Origin: Nodosilinea sp. FACHB-141
GTDB taxonomy: Bacteria; Cyanobacteriota; Cyanobacteriia; Phormidesmidales; Phormidesmidaceae
DNA length: 64,000 bases
Direction of reading: 5' to 3'
Assembly (NCBI RefSeq): GCF_014696135.1
Contig: NZ_JACJPP010000011.1
Span: 682,001 to 746,000 of the forward strand
Positions 16,922 through 26,062 of the stretch are shown piece by piece (the first letter of the stretch is position 1; every line of letters begins with the position of its first letter). A program made the translations under genes and the position numbers. The notes beneath the pieces are model-generated. The model had not been told where the DNA came from and did no database searches. It worked only from the letters and a program-made list of their open reading frames with translations.

Positions 16922-19051
16922 TCAAGCATCTAAGACGAGTCCGGCTTTAGCGAGTGCTTCTCGAAGGTGAGAGGCTGCTTCTGCTTGAGATGTTTTCTCC
17001 TTAGATAGGATAGCGACACCTTGTTGGGCTAAACGGCTCCGGGTTTCTAAATCTAACTGGGTCGATGAGTGAATAACCACAGGGATGGACTGAGTAGCGG
17101 GGTTATGCCGAAGCTGCTCAAGCGCTTCAAAGCCACTCAGCTCGGGCATTTCAAGGTCAAGCAGAATGGCTGAGGGTTGTTCACTCTCTGCTACGGACAA
17201 TCCTTCCCGTCCATTGGCAGCCTCCAAAAACTGTAACGGCAAATTGGTCAACAACTGTTTAACCACATATCGATAAGCTGGGTCATCATCAATAAGTAAG
17301 AGTTTCTGAGCCTTGCCCTGGCCGACTAGCCGATTGAGCTTGGTGAGTAAGGGCAATTGATCTACAGGCTTAATCAAGAATCCATCAGCTCCTAGGGCAG
17401 TGGCCTGCTTTTCGTTATCTACGACCGTAATCACCAACACGGGAATGTTGCGAGTCGCCTCATCGCTTTTAAGCTCTCGCAGGAATGTCCAGCCGTTCTG
17501 CCCTTCTAGCAAGATGTCTAGCACGATCGCGGCTGGCTGAAGCTGCTGTAGGGCCTGTCTGGCTTGGGCCAAGGTGCGGGTAGCGATTAGCTGATATCTA
17601 GACGCTTGTAGGTGTTTCTCGTAGATAAATAGCGTCTCAATATGATCTTCGATCGCCAGAACGGGCAGGCGAGCTGGGTTTAGGGAAGTGATTGGTCGTA
17701 GTGAGTCCGGTAGCTCTGTCACTTTAGGGTAGACGATCGGAATGCAGACTGAGAAGGTAGACCCTTGACCCAGTTCACTTTGAACGGAAACGTTGCCCCC
17801 CATGAGCTCGGCTAGCTTGGAGGATATCGGCAGTCCTAGCCCTGTTCCTTTTACCTGCCTTTGCAGCTCAGACTCAATTTGCACAAAATCCTCAAAGATG
17901 CGCTCCTGGTCGTCCGGTGAAATGCCGATGCCGGTATCAGACACCGAGAGCTGAATCATCTGACCGGCTTGCTCAGCGGTGACTCGCACCTCTCCCTGCT
18001 TCGTAAATTTAAGCGCGTTTGAGATAAAGTTTCTGAGGATTTGAGCAATTTTTCCCTCGTCGCTATAGAGCGAGGGCAGACCATCGGGTTCATCAAACAC
18101 GAGCGACACAGAGGAACCCTGAACCAGCAGCGGACGCAGCATGCCCCGCAGGGTGGCAAACAGGTCACTCACTTCAAAGACACTGGGATTCACCTCGGTT
18201 TTGCCGGCTTCTACCTTGGCCAAGTCCAGGAGATCGTTGACGAGCTCTGACAACCCATCGGCCGCCTTTTGAATAAACGTCACTTGCTTTTCTTGCTCTA
18301 GGGACAGCTCTCCATCCATCCGAGTCAGCAGCATGCGAGAGAGGGACAAAATTGAGTTGAGCGGCGTGCGAAACTCGTGGCTCATGTTAGAAAGAAAGCG
18401 AGTTTTGAGCTCGTTTGCCTGTTGCAGAGAGCTGGCTTTCTCGTCTAATTCGGCGTATAGGGCAATCACGCCTCGATTGGTGTCTTCTAACTCGCGGTTG
18501 AGGTAGGTGAGCTCTTCCTCTCGCTTGCGAAGTTCGGCCATCGCCCGCAGCAGTTCCTGGTTTTGCCGCTGAATTTCGTCGTAGGGGTTTTGGGGCGATC
18601 GCCCCACGACGGCCTCCCGAATTTGCTGCAATTCTAAATCTGTGAAAATGGGCGATCGCTTGGGTAGGGCTTTGCTAATTTTCACGGTGGTTCCCTGCTC
18701 GGTCGATTCGATCTCGAAGGACTCCATCAGCCGGCGCGTGCCAGTAATTCCTAACCCCATGCCGGTAGAAGACTGGTAGCGTCCCTCTAAAATATCGTTC
18801 AGATGCGGAATGCCCCCGCCCTGATCTTGCACCTGAATGAGGAAGGTTTGGGGGCTTTCCTCCAGGTCAAATGTCACCGTGCCACCCTGGGCGTACTGAA
18901 ACGCATTGCGGGCAATTTCTGAAACCGCCGTGGCTAGCCGCGCCTGATCTTGCCCGTCGAACCCCAGCTGTTCTGCTAGCTCGCGGGTGCGCTGCCGCGC
19001 CTGCACCACATCCTGTTCGTAGTGGATTTCTAGGGTGAAAAGGGTTGTCAT
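16922..19051 (-). CDS. RsbT-like domain fused to hybrid histidine kinase with two receivers
   Basis: 709 residues. Residues 1-130 are a complete RsbT/RsbW-type GHKL ATPase module: TAVSEIARNAFQYAQGG (N box), VQDQGGGIP and GMGLGITGTRRLM. A coiled coil (about 165-220) leads to HisKA with His225 in NMSHEFRTPLNS, then a second, kinase-type HATPase (NFISNALKFTK, DTGIGI, GTGLGLPIS) and two receivers (AIVLDILLEGQNG; LLIDDDPAYRY with ILLDLEMPEL). The ATPase fold thus occurs twice with different jobs. Its start overlaps the SpoIIE gene by 4 bp. Inference: the N-terminal module is captured or released by RsbS/RsbR, directly coupling the stressosome to a phosphorelay. Domain calls are firm; the coupling is not shown. 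Confidence 0.92.
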   Translation of the reverse strand: MTTLFTLEIHYEQDVVQARQRTRELAEQLGFDGQDQARLATAVSEIARNAFQYAQGGTVTFDLEESPQTFLIQVQDQGGGIPHLNDILEGRYQSSTGMGLGITGTRRLMESFEIESTEQGTTVKISKALPKRSPIFTDLELQQIREAVVGRSPQNPYDEIQRQNQELLRAMAELRKREEELTYLNRELEDTNRGVIALYAELDEKASSLQQANELKTRFLSNMSHEFRTPLNSILSLSRMLLTRMDGELSLEQEKQVTFIQKAADGLSELVNDLLDLAKVEAGKTEVNPSVFEVSDLFATLRGMLRPLLVQGSSVSLVFDEPDGLPSLYSDEGKIAQILRNFISNALKFTKQGEVRVTAEQAGQMIQLSVSDTGIGISPDDQERIFEDFVQIESELQRQVKGTGLGLPISSKLAELMGGNVSVQSELGQGSTFSVCIPIVYPKVTELPDSLRPITSLNPARLPVLAIEDHIETLFIYEKHLQASRYQLIATRTLAQARQALQQLQPAAIVLDILLEGQNGWTFLRELKSDEATRNIPVLVITVVDNEKQATALGADGFLIKPVDQLPLLTKLNRLVGQGKAQKLLLIDDDPAYRYVVKQLLTNLPLQFLEAANGREGLSVAESEQPSAILLDLEMPELSGFEALEQLRHNPATQSIPVVIHSSTQLDLETRSRLAQQGVAILSKEKTSQAEAASHLREALAKAGLVLDA

Positions 19052-20055
19052 GCTCCCGTTCCTTTCGCCACCAGCATGGTCACATCATCCCGCTCACGAT
19101 GAAAATCACGGTGTAACACACCGGCGATTAAGCTGGGATGCTTTTGACTTAGGCCGGGGTAGCGATCGAGATTCCACTGGGTACTGATGCCATCGGAGTG
19201 CATAGTCAGCAGCCCGTTGAGATACCAGGGGTAGGTAAACTCCTTGATCTTACGAACCTCATGGCCCACGGTGCCGTTGTAAGACATCATGTTGTGGTGT
19301 TCGGTGGCGGAAGAAATGCTGGCCGCAATATTACCAATGCCCGCAAAGCAAACGGTCTGCTGCTCAAAGTTAATTTCGGCGATCGCCAGAGCTGCCCCTC
19401 TAGTGCTGCGTAACGCCGCGTGGGCCGCTTCGACAATGCGCTGGGGCGACTGGTGATGACAATCGTGAAACACGCGGATAGCGGCGGTCGCCGCGCTGGC
19501 CGCCGCAGGACCATGGCCTAAACCATCGACCACCAGAAACAGGCTGCGGCGCTCATCCCCTACCCAAGCCGAGGCATCCCCTGAAACCTCCTCGCCCAGC
19601 TTGGGTAAAGCGACCACACCAACTTCAATGATTTTGGGTGACGAATGGGGAGACGTTTTTGCCCAGATATGAGCGAGCAGTGCCGTTCCCTTATTGGGCT
19701 GCGAATAAATTTCAAAGAAGTCAGAGAGGCGGCGAATTGCGCCTAGCCCATTGCCCGATGTTCCGGCGGTAGAAAAGCCATCTTGCAGGCATTCTTCCAC
19801 ATCTACCATGCCAGAACCCTGGTCTAGCCCCAAAACTTCAATGCCGATGATGTCATCTTGGGCGATCGCCCTCAGCACAATCACTCCGCGACCTGCGTGC
19901 CGGATGAGGTTGTTCGCCACCTCTGTTACCAAAAGGCCAACCTTGCCCCGTTCGGTCTCTTCAAAGCCAAGCCGAGTGGCTAATGCTAGAGAGGCTCGCC
20001 GTGCTTCCCCAGTTTGACTCTGCTCGGTGATGGCGATCGCCGTAGATTCATTCAA
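19048..20055 (-). CDS. RsbT-like ATPase fused to SpoIIE-family phosphatase (RsbX-like)
   Basis: 335 residues. The first ~135 form another RsbT-like module (LLVTEVANNLIRHAGRG, LGLDQGSGM, GNGLGAIRRL). Residues about 145-335 are a PP2C-type SpoIIE/RsbX phosphatase: EEVSGDASAWVGDERRSLF, VVDGLGHGPAAASAA, ALAIAEINFEQQTVCFAGIGN and a final HRERDDVTMLVAKG, giving the metal-binding Asp residues. RsbX dephosphorylates RsbS and RsbR to reset the stressosome, so this is the expected reset enzyme. The RsbT-like N-terminus is a common cyanobacterial and proteobacterial variant. It begins 14 bp after rsbT and overlaps the next gene by 4 bp. Confidence 0.92.
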   Translation of the reverse strand: MNESTAIAITEQSQTGEARRASLALATRLGFEETERGKVGLLVTEVANNLIRHAGRGVIVLRAIAQDDIIGIEVLGLDQGSGMVDVEECLQDGFSTAGTSGNGLGAIRRLSDFFEIYSQPNKGTALLAHIWAKTSPHSSPKIIEVGVVALPKLGEEVSGDASAWVGDERRSLFLVVDGLGHGPAAASAATAAIRVFHDCHHQSPQRIVEAAHAALRSTRGAALAIAEINFEQQTVCFAGIGNIAASISSATEHHNMMSYNGTVGHEVRKIKEFTYPWYLNGLLTMHSDGISTQWNLDRYPGLSQKHPSLIAGVLHRDFHRERDDVTMLVAKGTGA

Positions 20056-20069
20056 TTGATAACCTCGAA

Positions 20070-20468
20070 TTACTTCCAGCGTACGACGATTATTCGCGTT
20101 CCTTCTCCTACCACAGACTCAATTTTAAACTCGTTGGCTAGCCGTTTTGCACCCCCTAACCCCATCCCCAGCCCGCCCCCTGAGGTGAAGCCATCCTTGA
20201 GCGCCATTTCAATATCTGGAATGCCCGGCCCCTGATCTTCAAACGTGAGCTTGAGACCGCGCCGCCCGCCGTCCTGAAGCGTTTCTAACTGAACGGTTCC
20301 CCCTCCTCCATAATCTAGGGTGTTGCGGGCGAGCTCGCTGGCAGCAGTGACAATTTTGGTTTGGTCTACTAAACCAAAGCCAAGCTCAATGGCAAACTGG
20401 CGCACGGCTTGTCGAACCAAAACCACATCCGCAGAAGATTGAATTTTTATCTCCTCAATCTTCTGCAT
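20070..20468 (-). CDS. rsbT: Stressosome serine/threonine kinase RsbT
   Basis: 132 residues from ATG 20468, giving a 14-bp overlap with rsbS; the longer frame from 20507 would run further into it. RsbT phosphorylates the STAS proteins RsbS and RsbR, then leaves the stressosome to activate its target. GHKL motifs: TAASELARNTLDYGGGG, FEDQGPGIPD and GLGMGLGGAKRLA. It is the canonical size, and it is the first of three consecutive RsbT-type modules in this operon. There is no RsbU homologue in the window, so the partner is probably one of the fused proteins downstream. Confidence 0.92.
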   Translation of the reverse strand: MQKIEEIKIQSSADVVLVRQAVRQFAIELGFGLVDQTKIVTAASELARNTLDYGGGGTVQLETLQDGGRRGLKLTFEDQGPGIPDIEMALKDGFTSGGGLGMGLGGAKRLANEFKIESVVGEGTRIIVVRWK

Positions 20469-20871
20469 CGTCTTCCATGTCCCATTCCGTAGAAATGAAT
20501 CGATCATTCGCGGATTTAGCGACCGTCGCCTGCAACAGTGTCATCCCCTTTTCCACATTCAATGCTGTGCGAATGCCGGTGAGGGAAAGCCCTAGCTCCA
20601 CCAAGGTAATCGCGACGGCAGGCTGCATGCCAACAACCACCGTTTCAGCATCCATGACCTGTGACATTTTGGCAATGTTGCCTAAAATTCTACCGATGAA
20701 AGAATCGACAATATCTAGCGCAGAAATGTCAATTAAAACCCCGCTGGCGTTGGTTTGACTAATACGATTGGTCAGGTCATCTTGTAGTGTCATTGCGAGG
20801 CGATCGTGCATGTCGACCTGAATGGTGACGAGCAGAAATTCGCCCATTTGAAGGATGGGAATCCGTTCCAT
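20455..20871 (-). CDS. rsbS: Stressosome STAS scaffold/antagonist RsbS
   Basis: 138 residues, a single STAS domain. The loop ALDIVDSFIGRILG carries Ser57, equivalent to the Ser that RsbT phosphorylates in Bacillus RsbS, and GMQPAVAITLVELGL carries the second conserved site (Thr89). The N-terminus MERIPILQMGEFLLV is typical. RsbS binds and silences RsbT in the stressosome core until phosphorylated. The C-terminal tail (NDRFISTEWDMEDDAED) is acidic and longer than usual. It starts 13 bp after rsbR and overlaps rsbT. Confidence 0.93.
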   Translation of the reverse strand: MERIPILQMGEFLLVTIQVDMHDRLAMTLQDDLTNRISQTNASGVLIDISALDIVDSFIGRILGNIAKMSQVMDAETVVVGMQPAVAITLVELGLSLTGIRTALNVEKGMTLLQATVAKSANDRFISTEWDMEDDAED

Positions 20872-20884
20872 TCTTTCCTCTAAC

Positions 20885-21736
20885 CTACTTGCGGGTGATG
20901 GTGGTTCCCTTTCGCCTTAATGCCATGAGAAAGGCATCAGCTAAGGTTGCTTTTGTGGTTACATCAGCTAAATCGATGCCGAGATATACGATCGTTTGGG
21001 CAATTTGAGGTCGAATGCCGCTAATAATGCAGTCGGCGCCCATGAGGCGAGCGGCGGTAACCGTCTTCAGCAAATGTTGAGCGGTCAGCGTATCGACGGT
21101 CGGCACCCCAGTGATGTCAATAATGGCAACTTCTGAGCCGGTTTCGACAATCTTCTGCAATAGCGACTCCATCACGACCTGAGTACGGGCGCTGTCGAGG
21201 GTACCAATGATCGGCAAGGCCAAAATGCCTTCCCAAAGTTTGACTACTGGCGTAGACAGTTCCATCATTTCTTCCTGCTGCCGCAAAATCACCTCTTCTC
21301 GCGATTTTTGATAGGCTTCTACCACCAGAAGTCCGAGGCGATCGAGCAGGTTAGTGGCTTGCCAAATCTCTTCGCCTAGCTCAGCGGAGTTTTGCAGCTG
21401 CTTCCGCAGACAATCAAAGAGCGGTCGTTTGAATGAAAAGATAAAGGTAGCCGTTTCAGAGGGCGTGAAGCCTTTGTGGGAGCGCGATCGCGAGATGCTA
21501 GTCAGCAGCTCCCGCACCTCTCGCCATTCGAGCGCCTGAATATTGCTCAAGTTACCGGATTGAGCCGCGACGCGGAGCAACTTGAGAAATTCTCGGCACT
21601 CTACCTGTAGCTCTGCTTCTTTAATCAACCCTTTGCGGGTGTTTGTAGCAATTAGTTCCTGATTCCACTCCGACAGCAGTTCTGCCTCATGAGTTTTCAG
21701 TATCTCCGGTATCTTACTGGTGTGAGTCATTTCCAT
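20885..21736 (-). CDS. rsbR: Stressosome sensor RsbR-type protein
   Basis: 283 residues. The N-terminal half (1-150) is helical, with LLSEWNQELI and a run of helices like the RsbR N-terminal sensory domain family, and no haem-ligand or flavin motif that I can point to. The C-terminal STAS domain (about 165-280) contains DITGVPTVDTLTAQHLL with Thr216 and SGIRPQIAQTIVYLGIDL with Thr248, matching the two phosphorylation sites of Bacillus RsbR. AAGGA stands about nine bases before ATG 21736. It is the first gene of the operon and, by family knowledge, the signal-sensing arm of the stressosome. The signal is unknown. Confidence 0.92.
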   Translation of the reverse strand: MEMTHTSKIPEILKTHEAELLSEWNQELIATNTRKGLIKEAELQVECREFLKLLRVAAQSGNLSNIQALEWREVRELLTSISRSRSHKGFTPSETATFIFSFKRPLFDCLRKQLQNSAELGEEIWQATNLLDRLGLLVVEAYQKSREEVILRQQEEMMELSTPVVKLWEGILALPIIGTLDSARTQVVMESLLQKIVETGSEVAIIDITGVPTVDTLTAQHLLKTVTAARLMGADCIISGIRPQIAQTIVYLGIDLADVTTKATLADAFLMALRRKGTTITRK

Positions 21737-22732
21737 GAGGCAGTTTCCTTCATCCAGACCAGTGTAGTTTCGTTCTAAATCTGCTTTGAGGGGCGAACAG
21801 GGTGTCCTTCCAATGGCAGATGTGGAACATTCATATCAGTGTATGGCTATTCCAGCCTGTTGGTTTTTCCTGGGGAAAAATTGTGCAGTGCGAAGGCTAA
21901 GGTTCACTCAGGCTAAAGCGCACGACGGTGGCGCTGTTCCAACAGCGAGCACCCTAATGCACGGTTGACGCCGAGCGATCGCTCCAGTGCGCTCATCTAC
22001 CGCCCTCTGTCGCTAACGACCAAGGCACTCAACCCAAAACCCCAAAAAAGCTTGCCACCTGATCTAGGGCAGCCTGGCAGGGATAGCCGGTCGATAAGGC
22101 CGCAGCGATCGCCCAATAGTTGCCCGGTCTGTGGCGTGATGACTCTGGAGCGAGCGGGTGATCGCACCCAGTCACCAAGGTTATGCACCACAGCAGAACC
22201 ACATACCCTAGACTCAACCACAACCGTCGAATCCACCATCCTTGTTTCGTAGCCATGCCATCACCAGCCACTGCAAAATCCAAAAGGGTTTGGGGAAGAT
22301 TGGCGATCGCCTTCCGAGTGCTTACGGATCCGTCAAGGTACATGTCTAGGTATTGACGCTTGATGAGAAGCCAGCTGATGGTCCGCTTACTGGACACCAT
22401 GGCTTTTGTCGCTCAACGACAAATTACTTTTGTTTTAGTGCAGTGAAATTGCTAGACATAGTCATCTTGTCCTCGACTAAACCATGACTTTAACGAATGC
22501 ACCTTGCAGATTGAGCTTAATAGTATCCACTAGCCCGCCTAAAATCGCTGCGATTTTAAGAGGAAGGTTGAAAATATTTCGTGTAAATAGGTGCATTCAG
22601 CGTCACGAAGCCCTTTATTAACGGATGCGCAACAAAAAGACACAGAAATTTTAGTCGAAATCTACCTTAAAGCATAATTCTTGATCCTTCTTTTTCCCTA
22701 CAACAGAGTGGGGCTCAACTGTGCAGGTGTGA
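21737..22732. other. Divergent intergenic region between stressosome and NRPS operons
   Basis: Nearly 1 kb with scattered HIP1 sites. It must hold the promoters of both divergent operons, but I could not pick either with confidence. Only one weak gene candidate (22029-22256, minus) was seen. Confidence 0.5.
22029..22256 (-). CDS. Candidate small lipoprotein (weak)
   Basis: From ATG 22256 the minus strand encodes 75 residues: two basic residues in RRLWL, a hydrophobic stretch, then LVTGC, which fits a lipobox with Cys as +1. The rest is not recognisable. No strong ribosome binding site is visible, and it may be a chance frame. Confidence 0.22.
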   Translation of the reverse strand: MATKQGWWIRRLWLSLGYVVLLWCITLVTGCDHPLAPESSRHRPGNYWAIAAALSTGYPCQAALDQVASFFGVLG

Positions 22733-25700
22733 ATGATTGTAGATGAACCGACTCAGGCGCACATCGAGGAAGATGTTTTTGTCTTTCCCGCCTCGTTTGC
22801 CCAGCAGCGTTTGTGGTTTATTGACCAGCTACTTCCGGGAGATGCTCTCTATACGAGTCCTCTGGTGTTTCGGCTTAGCGGTCATTTAAAGCGATCGCAC
22901 CTCCAGCACAGTATGCAGGCGATCGCGCAGCGGCACGAAATTTTGCGCACCTCATTTGATGTCGTTGATGGTCAGTTAATGCAGGTCGTCGCCGCTCAGG
23001 TGGATGTGCCACTGCCGTTAATAGATCTGCGATCGCACCCCGCCAACCAGCGCGAAGCCATAGCGTTACAAGACATTTGGGAAACTCTTCAACACCCATT
23101 TCACCTCAATCAACGGCCACTTTTTCGGGTGCAACTGTGGCAATTGCAAGATGACGAACATCTAATGCTAATTGCGCTACATCACATCATTTTTGATGAA
23201 TGGTCGAGCGGTGTTTTGATTCGAGAACTGGGTGAGGGATATGCTGCTTCGGTCGAAAACAAATTCGTCGCACTACCCGAATTGCCAATTCAATATGCGG
23301 ATTTTGCTCACTGGCAGCGGGAATGGTTGCAGGGTGATGTGTTGAATACTCAGTTGAGCTATTGGAAACAGCAGTTAAAGGATATCCCAGTTCTGCAGTT
23401 GCCGGGTGCGTTGTCGCCCGCATTAGGGCAACCCTTATCCCAAGAACATCAGGGCGCAAGTCAATTGCTAGAACTGCCTCAGCGATTATTGGAGGCGTTA
23501 GAAAACCTGAGCCAACAGGCGGAGGTGACGCTGTTTATGACCCTATTAGCAGCATTTCAAACCCTGCTGCACCGCTACACCGGACAAACCGATTTAGCGA
23601 TCGGCACTCCCATTGCCAATCGGCACCAGAGTGAATTGGAAGGGCTGATTGGCTTTTTTGTAAATAGTTTGGTTCTACGAACTAGCGTAGAGGGCGATCC
23701 GACGTTTTTGGAATTGTTAGAGCGAGTACGAGAAGTTACCCTAGCCGCCTACGATCACCAAGATTTGCCGTTTGAAAAACTGGTCGAGGAACTGCAACCT
23801 GTTCGCAACCTCGGTCAAAATCCCCTGTTTCAAGTGGTGTTTGCTCTGCAAAACACACCCATGACGCAGCTAGAACTGCCGGGGCTAATTCTCAGTCCAG
23901 TAGATTTGGGAATCAAGACATCCCGCTTCGATCTGGAATTTTACCTTTGGACCTGTGGCGACAACTTTAGAAACTTGTGGGGTAAGGGTTGGCAAAACTC
24001 AGACGGGTTGCGGGGGATGGTGATTTACAACACTGAGCTGTTTGAGGCAAGCGCGATCGCATCCCTTCTCGAGCACTTTCAAACGTTGCTAGAAGGAATT
24101 GTTGCCAACCCAAATACGCCTCTTTCTGCCCTGCCATTACTAACTACTGAAGACCAACAAGCATTGCTCCGCCGTTGGAGCAGCAATCAATCCAAATATC
24201 CTAGCAATGAGTGCATTCATCATCTGTTTGAAGCGCAGGTGAGGGAACGACCCAATGCGATCGCCCTGCAGTTTGGCAACCAACAATTCACCTATCAGCA
24301 GTTGAATCAGGGCAGCAACCAACTGGCGCGGTACTTGCAACGATTGGGCATTGGTTCGGAAATGCCCGTCGGTATCTGCTTGGAACGGGGCATAGGGGCG
24401 ATCGCTGCCATGTTGGCAATTCTCAAAGCGGGGGGAGTTTACGTACCTCTCGACCCCAGCTATCCGGCAGAACGGCTGCGCTTTATGGTGGAGGATGCGG
24501 GCATTACTGTCATTCTCTCGGAAGCAAACTGGGTAGACGAATTGCAAACGGCGACCACCAAGGTGGTTTGCTTGGAGCAATCGTGGGACGCGATCGCCCA
24601 GGAATCAGACCAGAATCTATCCACTTCCTGTACCGCCGATCAGCCCGCCTACGTCATCTACACCTCTGGCTCTACAGGAACCCCAAAAGGCGTTGTGGTG
24701 CCCCATCGAGCGGTAAATCGGTTGGTGTGCAATACCGATTATGTGCAGATTACAGGTGACGATCGCGTGGCGCAGGTGGCCAATCTTGCCTTTGACGCCG
24801 CCACCTTCGAAGTGTGGGGTGCCTTGTTAAACGGCGCTCACCTGATTGGCATTGAGCGAGAAATCACGCTGTCTCCCGCTGATTTTGCTGCTAACTTACA
24901 GCAGCAAAATATTAGCATTCTGTTTCTCACCACTGCTCTGTTGAACCAAACCGTTAGTCAGATTCCCGATGCCTTTCGATCGCTCAAGTATTTGCTTTTT
25001 GGCGGTGAGACAGTGAATGTCGATCGGGTGCGATCGCTAGTGCAGCAAGGCAAGCCCCAACACTTGCTGCACGTTTATGGTCCCACAGAAAACACCACCT
25101 TTTCCACCTGGTATGAGATCCAGGAGATTTCAGAAACTGCTACCACCATCCCCATTGGCAAAGCGATTGCCAATACTCAGGTTTATGTGCTGGATGCCCA
25201 TCAAAACCCTGTTCCTGCTGGGGTAGTTGGTGAGATATACTTAGGCGCCGATGGATTGGCAAACGAATATTTGAACCATCCAGAGTTGACCGATGAAAAG
25301 TTTGTTTGCTCAAAGCTATCAAACTTAAATCCAGCTTGTAACGAGCACCAGAATTTAATCCTATATAGAACAGGCGATCGCGCTCTTTATCACGCCGACG
25401 GCAATCTAGAATTTTTAGGTCGTGTAGACAATCAGGTCAAAATTCGCGGGTTTCGAGTCGAGCTAAGCGAGATTGAGCAAGCGATCGCACAACATCCATC
25501 GGTACAATCTGTCGTTGTCGTTGTACGGGAGATCGACCAAGATCGACAGTTGATTGCATACATTGTGCCCAGTACAGGGGAAGCCCCAACCGAACGAGAA
25601 CTACGATCGCTGCTAAAAAAACGGCTCCCTGCCTACATGATTCCGGCGGCATTTGTTGTGCTGGACTCGCTTCCCTTAACCGCCAACGGTAAAGTAGACC

Positions 25701-26062
25701 AAAAAGCATTACCCCCACCAACGCTGCATCGGGCAGCATTCAGCGCAACGACGGCTCCGACAACGTCTTTAGAGACGACTCTAGTAGAGTTTTGGATGCA
25801 GCTATTGGGACAACAACACGTGGGCATTCACGACAACTTTTTTGAGCTGGGAGGACATTCTTTGTTGGCCACTCAGTTCGTTTCACGGGTACGCGATCGC
25901 TTACACGTCGAGTTGCCTCTGCGCAGCATCTTTGAAACCCCCACCATTGCTGAACTAGCACAACAAATCACCGCCATTCAGGCAACGCTTCAACCCGAAA
26001 CCGCTTCAACCAGCGATCAAAGCGGAGCCAATTCTCAACGACGTGAGGAAATAGATCTATGA
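22733..26062 (+). CDS. NRPS module 1: C-A-PCP, predicted Ile/Val
   Basis: 1109 residues. Condensation domain (about 15-460): SFAQQRLWFIDQL and HHIIFDEWS, where Glu replaces the usual Gly of HHxxxDG. Adenylation domain (about 490-1000): YTSGSTGTPKG, YGPTEN, YRTGDRALY, NGKVDQK. Aligning by eye to GrsA gives the pocket residues D-A-F-F-L-G-V-T-F-K, a code I associate with isoleucine/valine-type domains. Carrier domain: DNFFELGGHS with the phosphopantetheine Ser1043. No epimerase or tailoring domain. It begins with a C domain but has no upstream carrier, so this is either a starter C domain that takes an acyl group or one fed in trans. The acidic tail (SQRREEIDL) may dock with the TubC domain of the next protein. 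The stop overlaps the next start (ATGA). Confidence 0.93.
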   Translation: MIVDEPTQAHIEEDVFVFPASFAQQRLWFIDQLLPGDALYTSPLVFRLSGHLKRSHLQHSMQAIAQRHEILRTSFDVVDGQLMQVVAAQVDVPLPLIDLRSHPANQREAIALQDIWETLQHPFHLNQRPLFRVQLWQLQDDEHLMLIALHHIIFDEWSSGVLIRELGEGYAASVENKFVALPELPIQYADFAHWQREWLQGDVLNTQLSYWKQQLKDIPVLQLPGALSPALGQPLSQEHQGASQLLELPQRLLEALENLSQQAEVTLFMTLLAAFQTLLHRYTGQTDLAIGTPIANRHQSELEGLIGFFVNSLVLRTSVEGDPTFLELLERVREVTLAAYDHQDLPFEKLVEELQPVRNLGQNPLFQVVFALQNTPMTQLELPGLILSPVDLGIKTSRFDLEFYLWTCGDNFRNLWGKGWQNSDGLRGMVIYNTELFEASAIASLLEHFQTLLEGIVANPNTPLSALPLLTTEDQQALLRRWSSNQSKYPSNECIHHLFEAQVRERPNAIALQFGNQQFTYQQLNQGSNQLARYLQRLGIGSEMPVGICLERGIGAIAAMLAILKAGGVYVPLDPSYPAERLRFMVEDAGITVILSEANWVDELQTATTKVVCLEQSWDAIAQESDQNLSTSCTADQPAYVIYTSGSTGTPKGVVVPHRAVNRLVCNTDYVQITGDDRVAQVANLAFDAATFEVWGALLNGAHLIGIEREITLSPADFAANLQQQNISILFLTTALLNQTVSQIPDAFRSLKYLLFGGETVNVDRVRSLVQQGKPQHLLHVYGPTENTTFSTWYEIQEISETATTIPIGKAIANTQVYVLDAHQNPVPAGVVGEIYLGADGLANEYLNHPELTDEKFVCSKLSNLNPACNEHQNLILYRTGDRALYHADGNLEFLGRVDNQVKIRGFRVELSEIEQAIAQHPSVQSVVVVVREIDQDRQLIAYIVPSTGEAPTERELRSLLKKRLPAYMIPAAFVVLDSLPLTANGKVDQKALPPPTLHRAAFSATTAPTTSLETTLVEFWMQLLGQQHVGIHDNFFELGGHSLLATQFVSRVRDRLHVELPLRSIFETPTIAELAQQITAIQATLQPETASTSDQSGANSQRREEIDL

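Noticed and set aside
22029-22400. 123-codon minus-strand frame upstream of the NRPS
   Set aside because: The full length is not convincing. Only the shorter version with a lipobox was kept, at low confidence.
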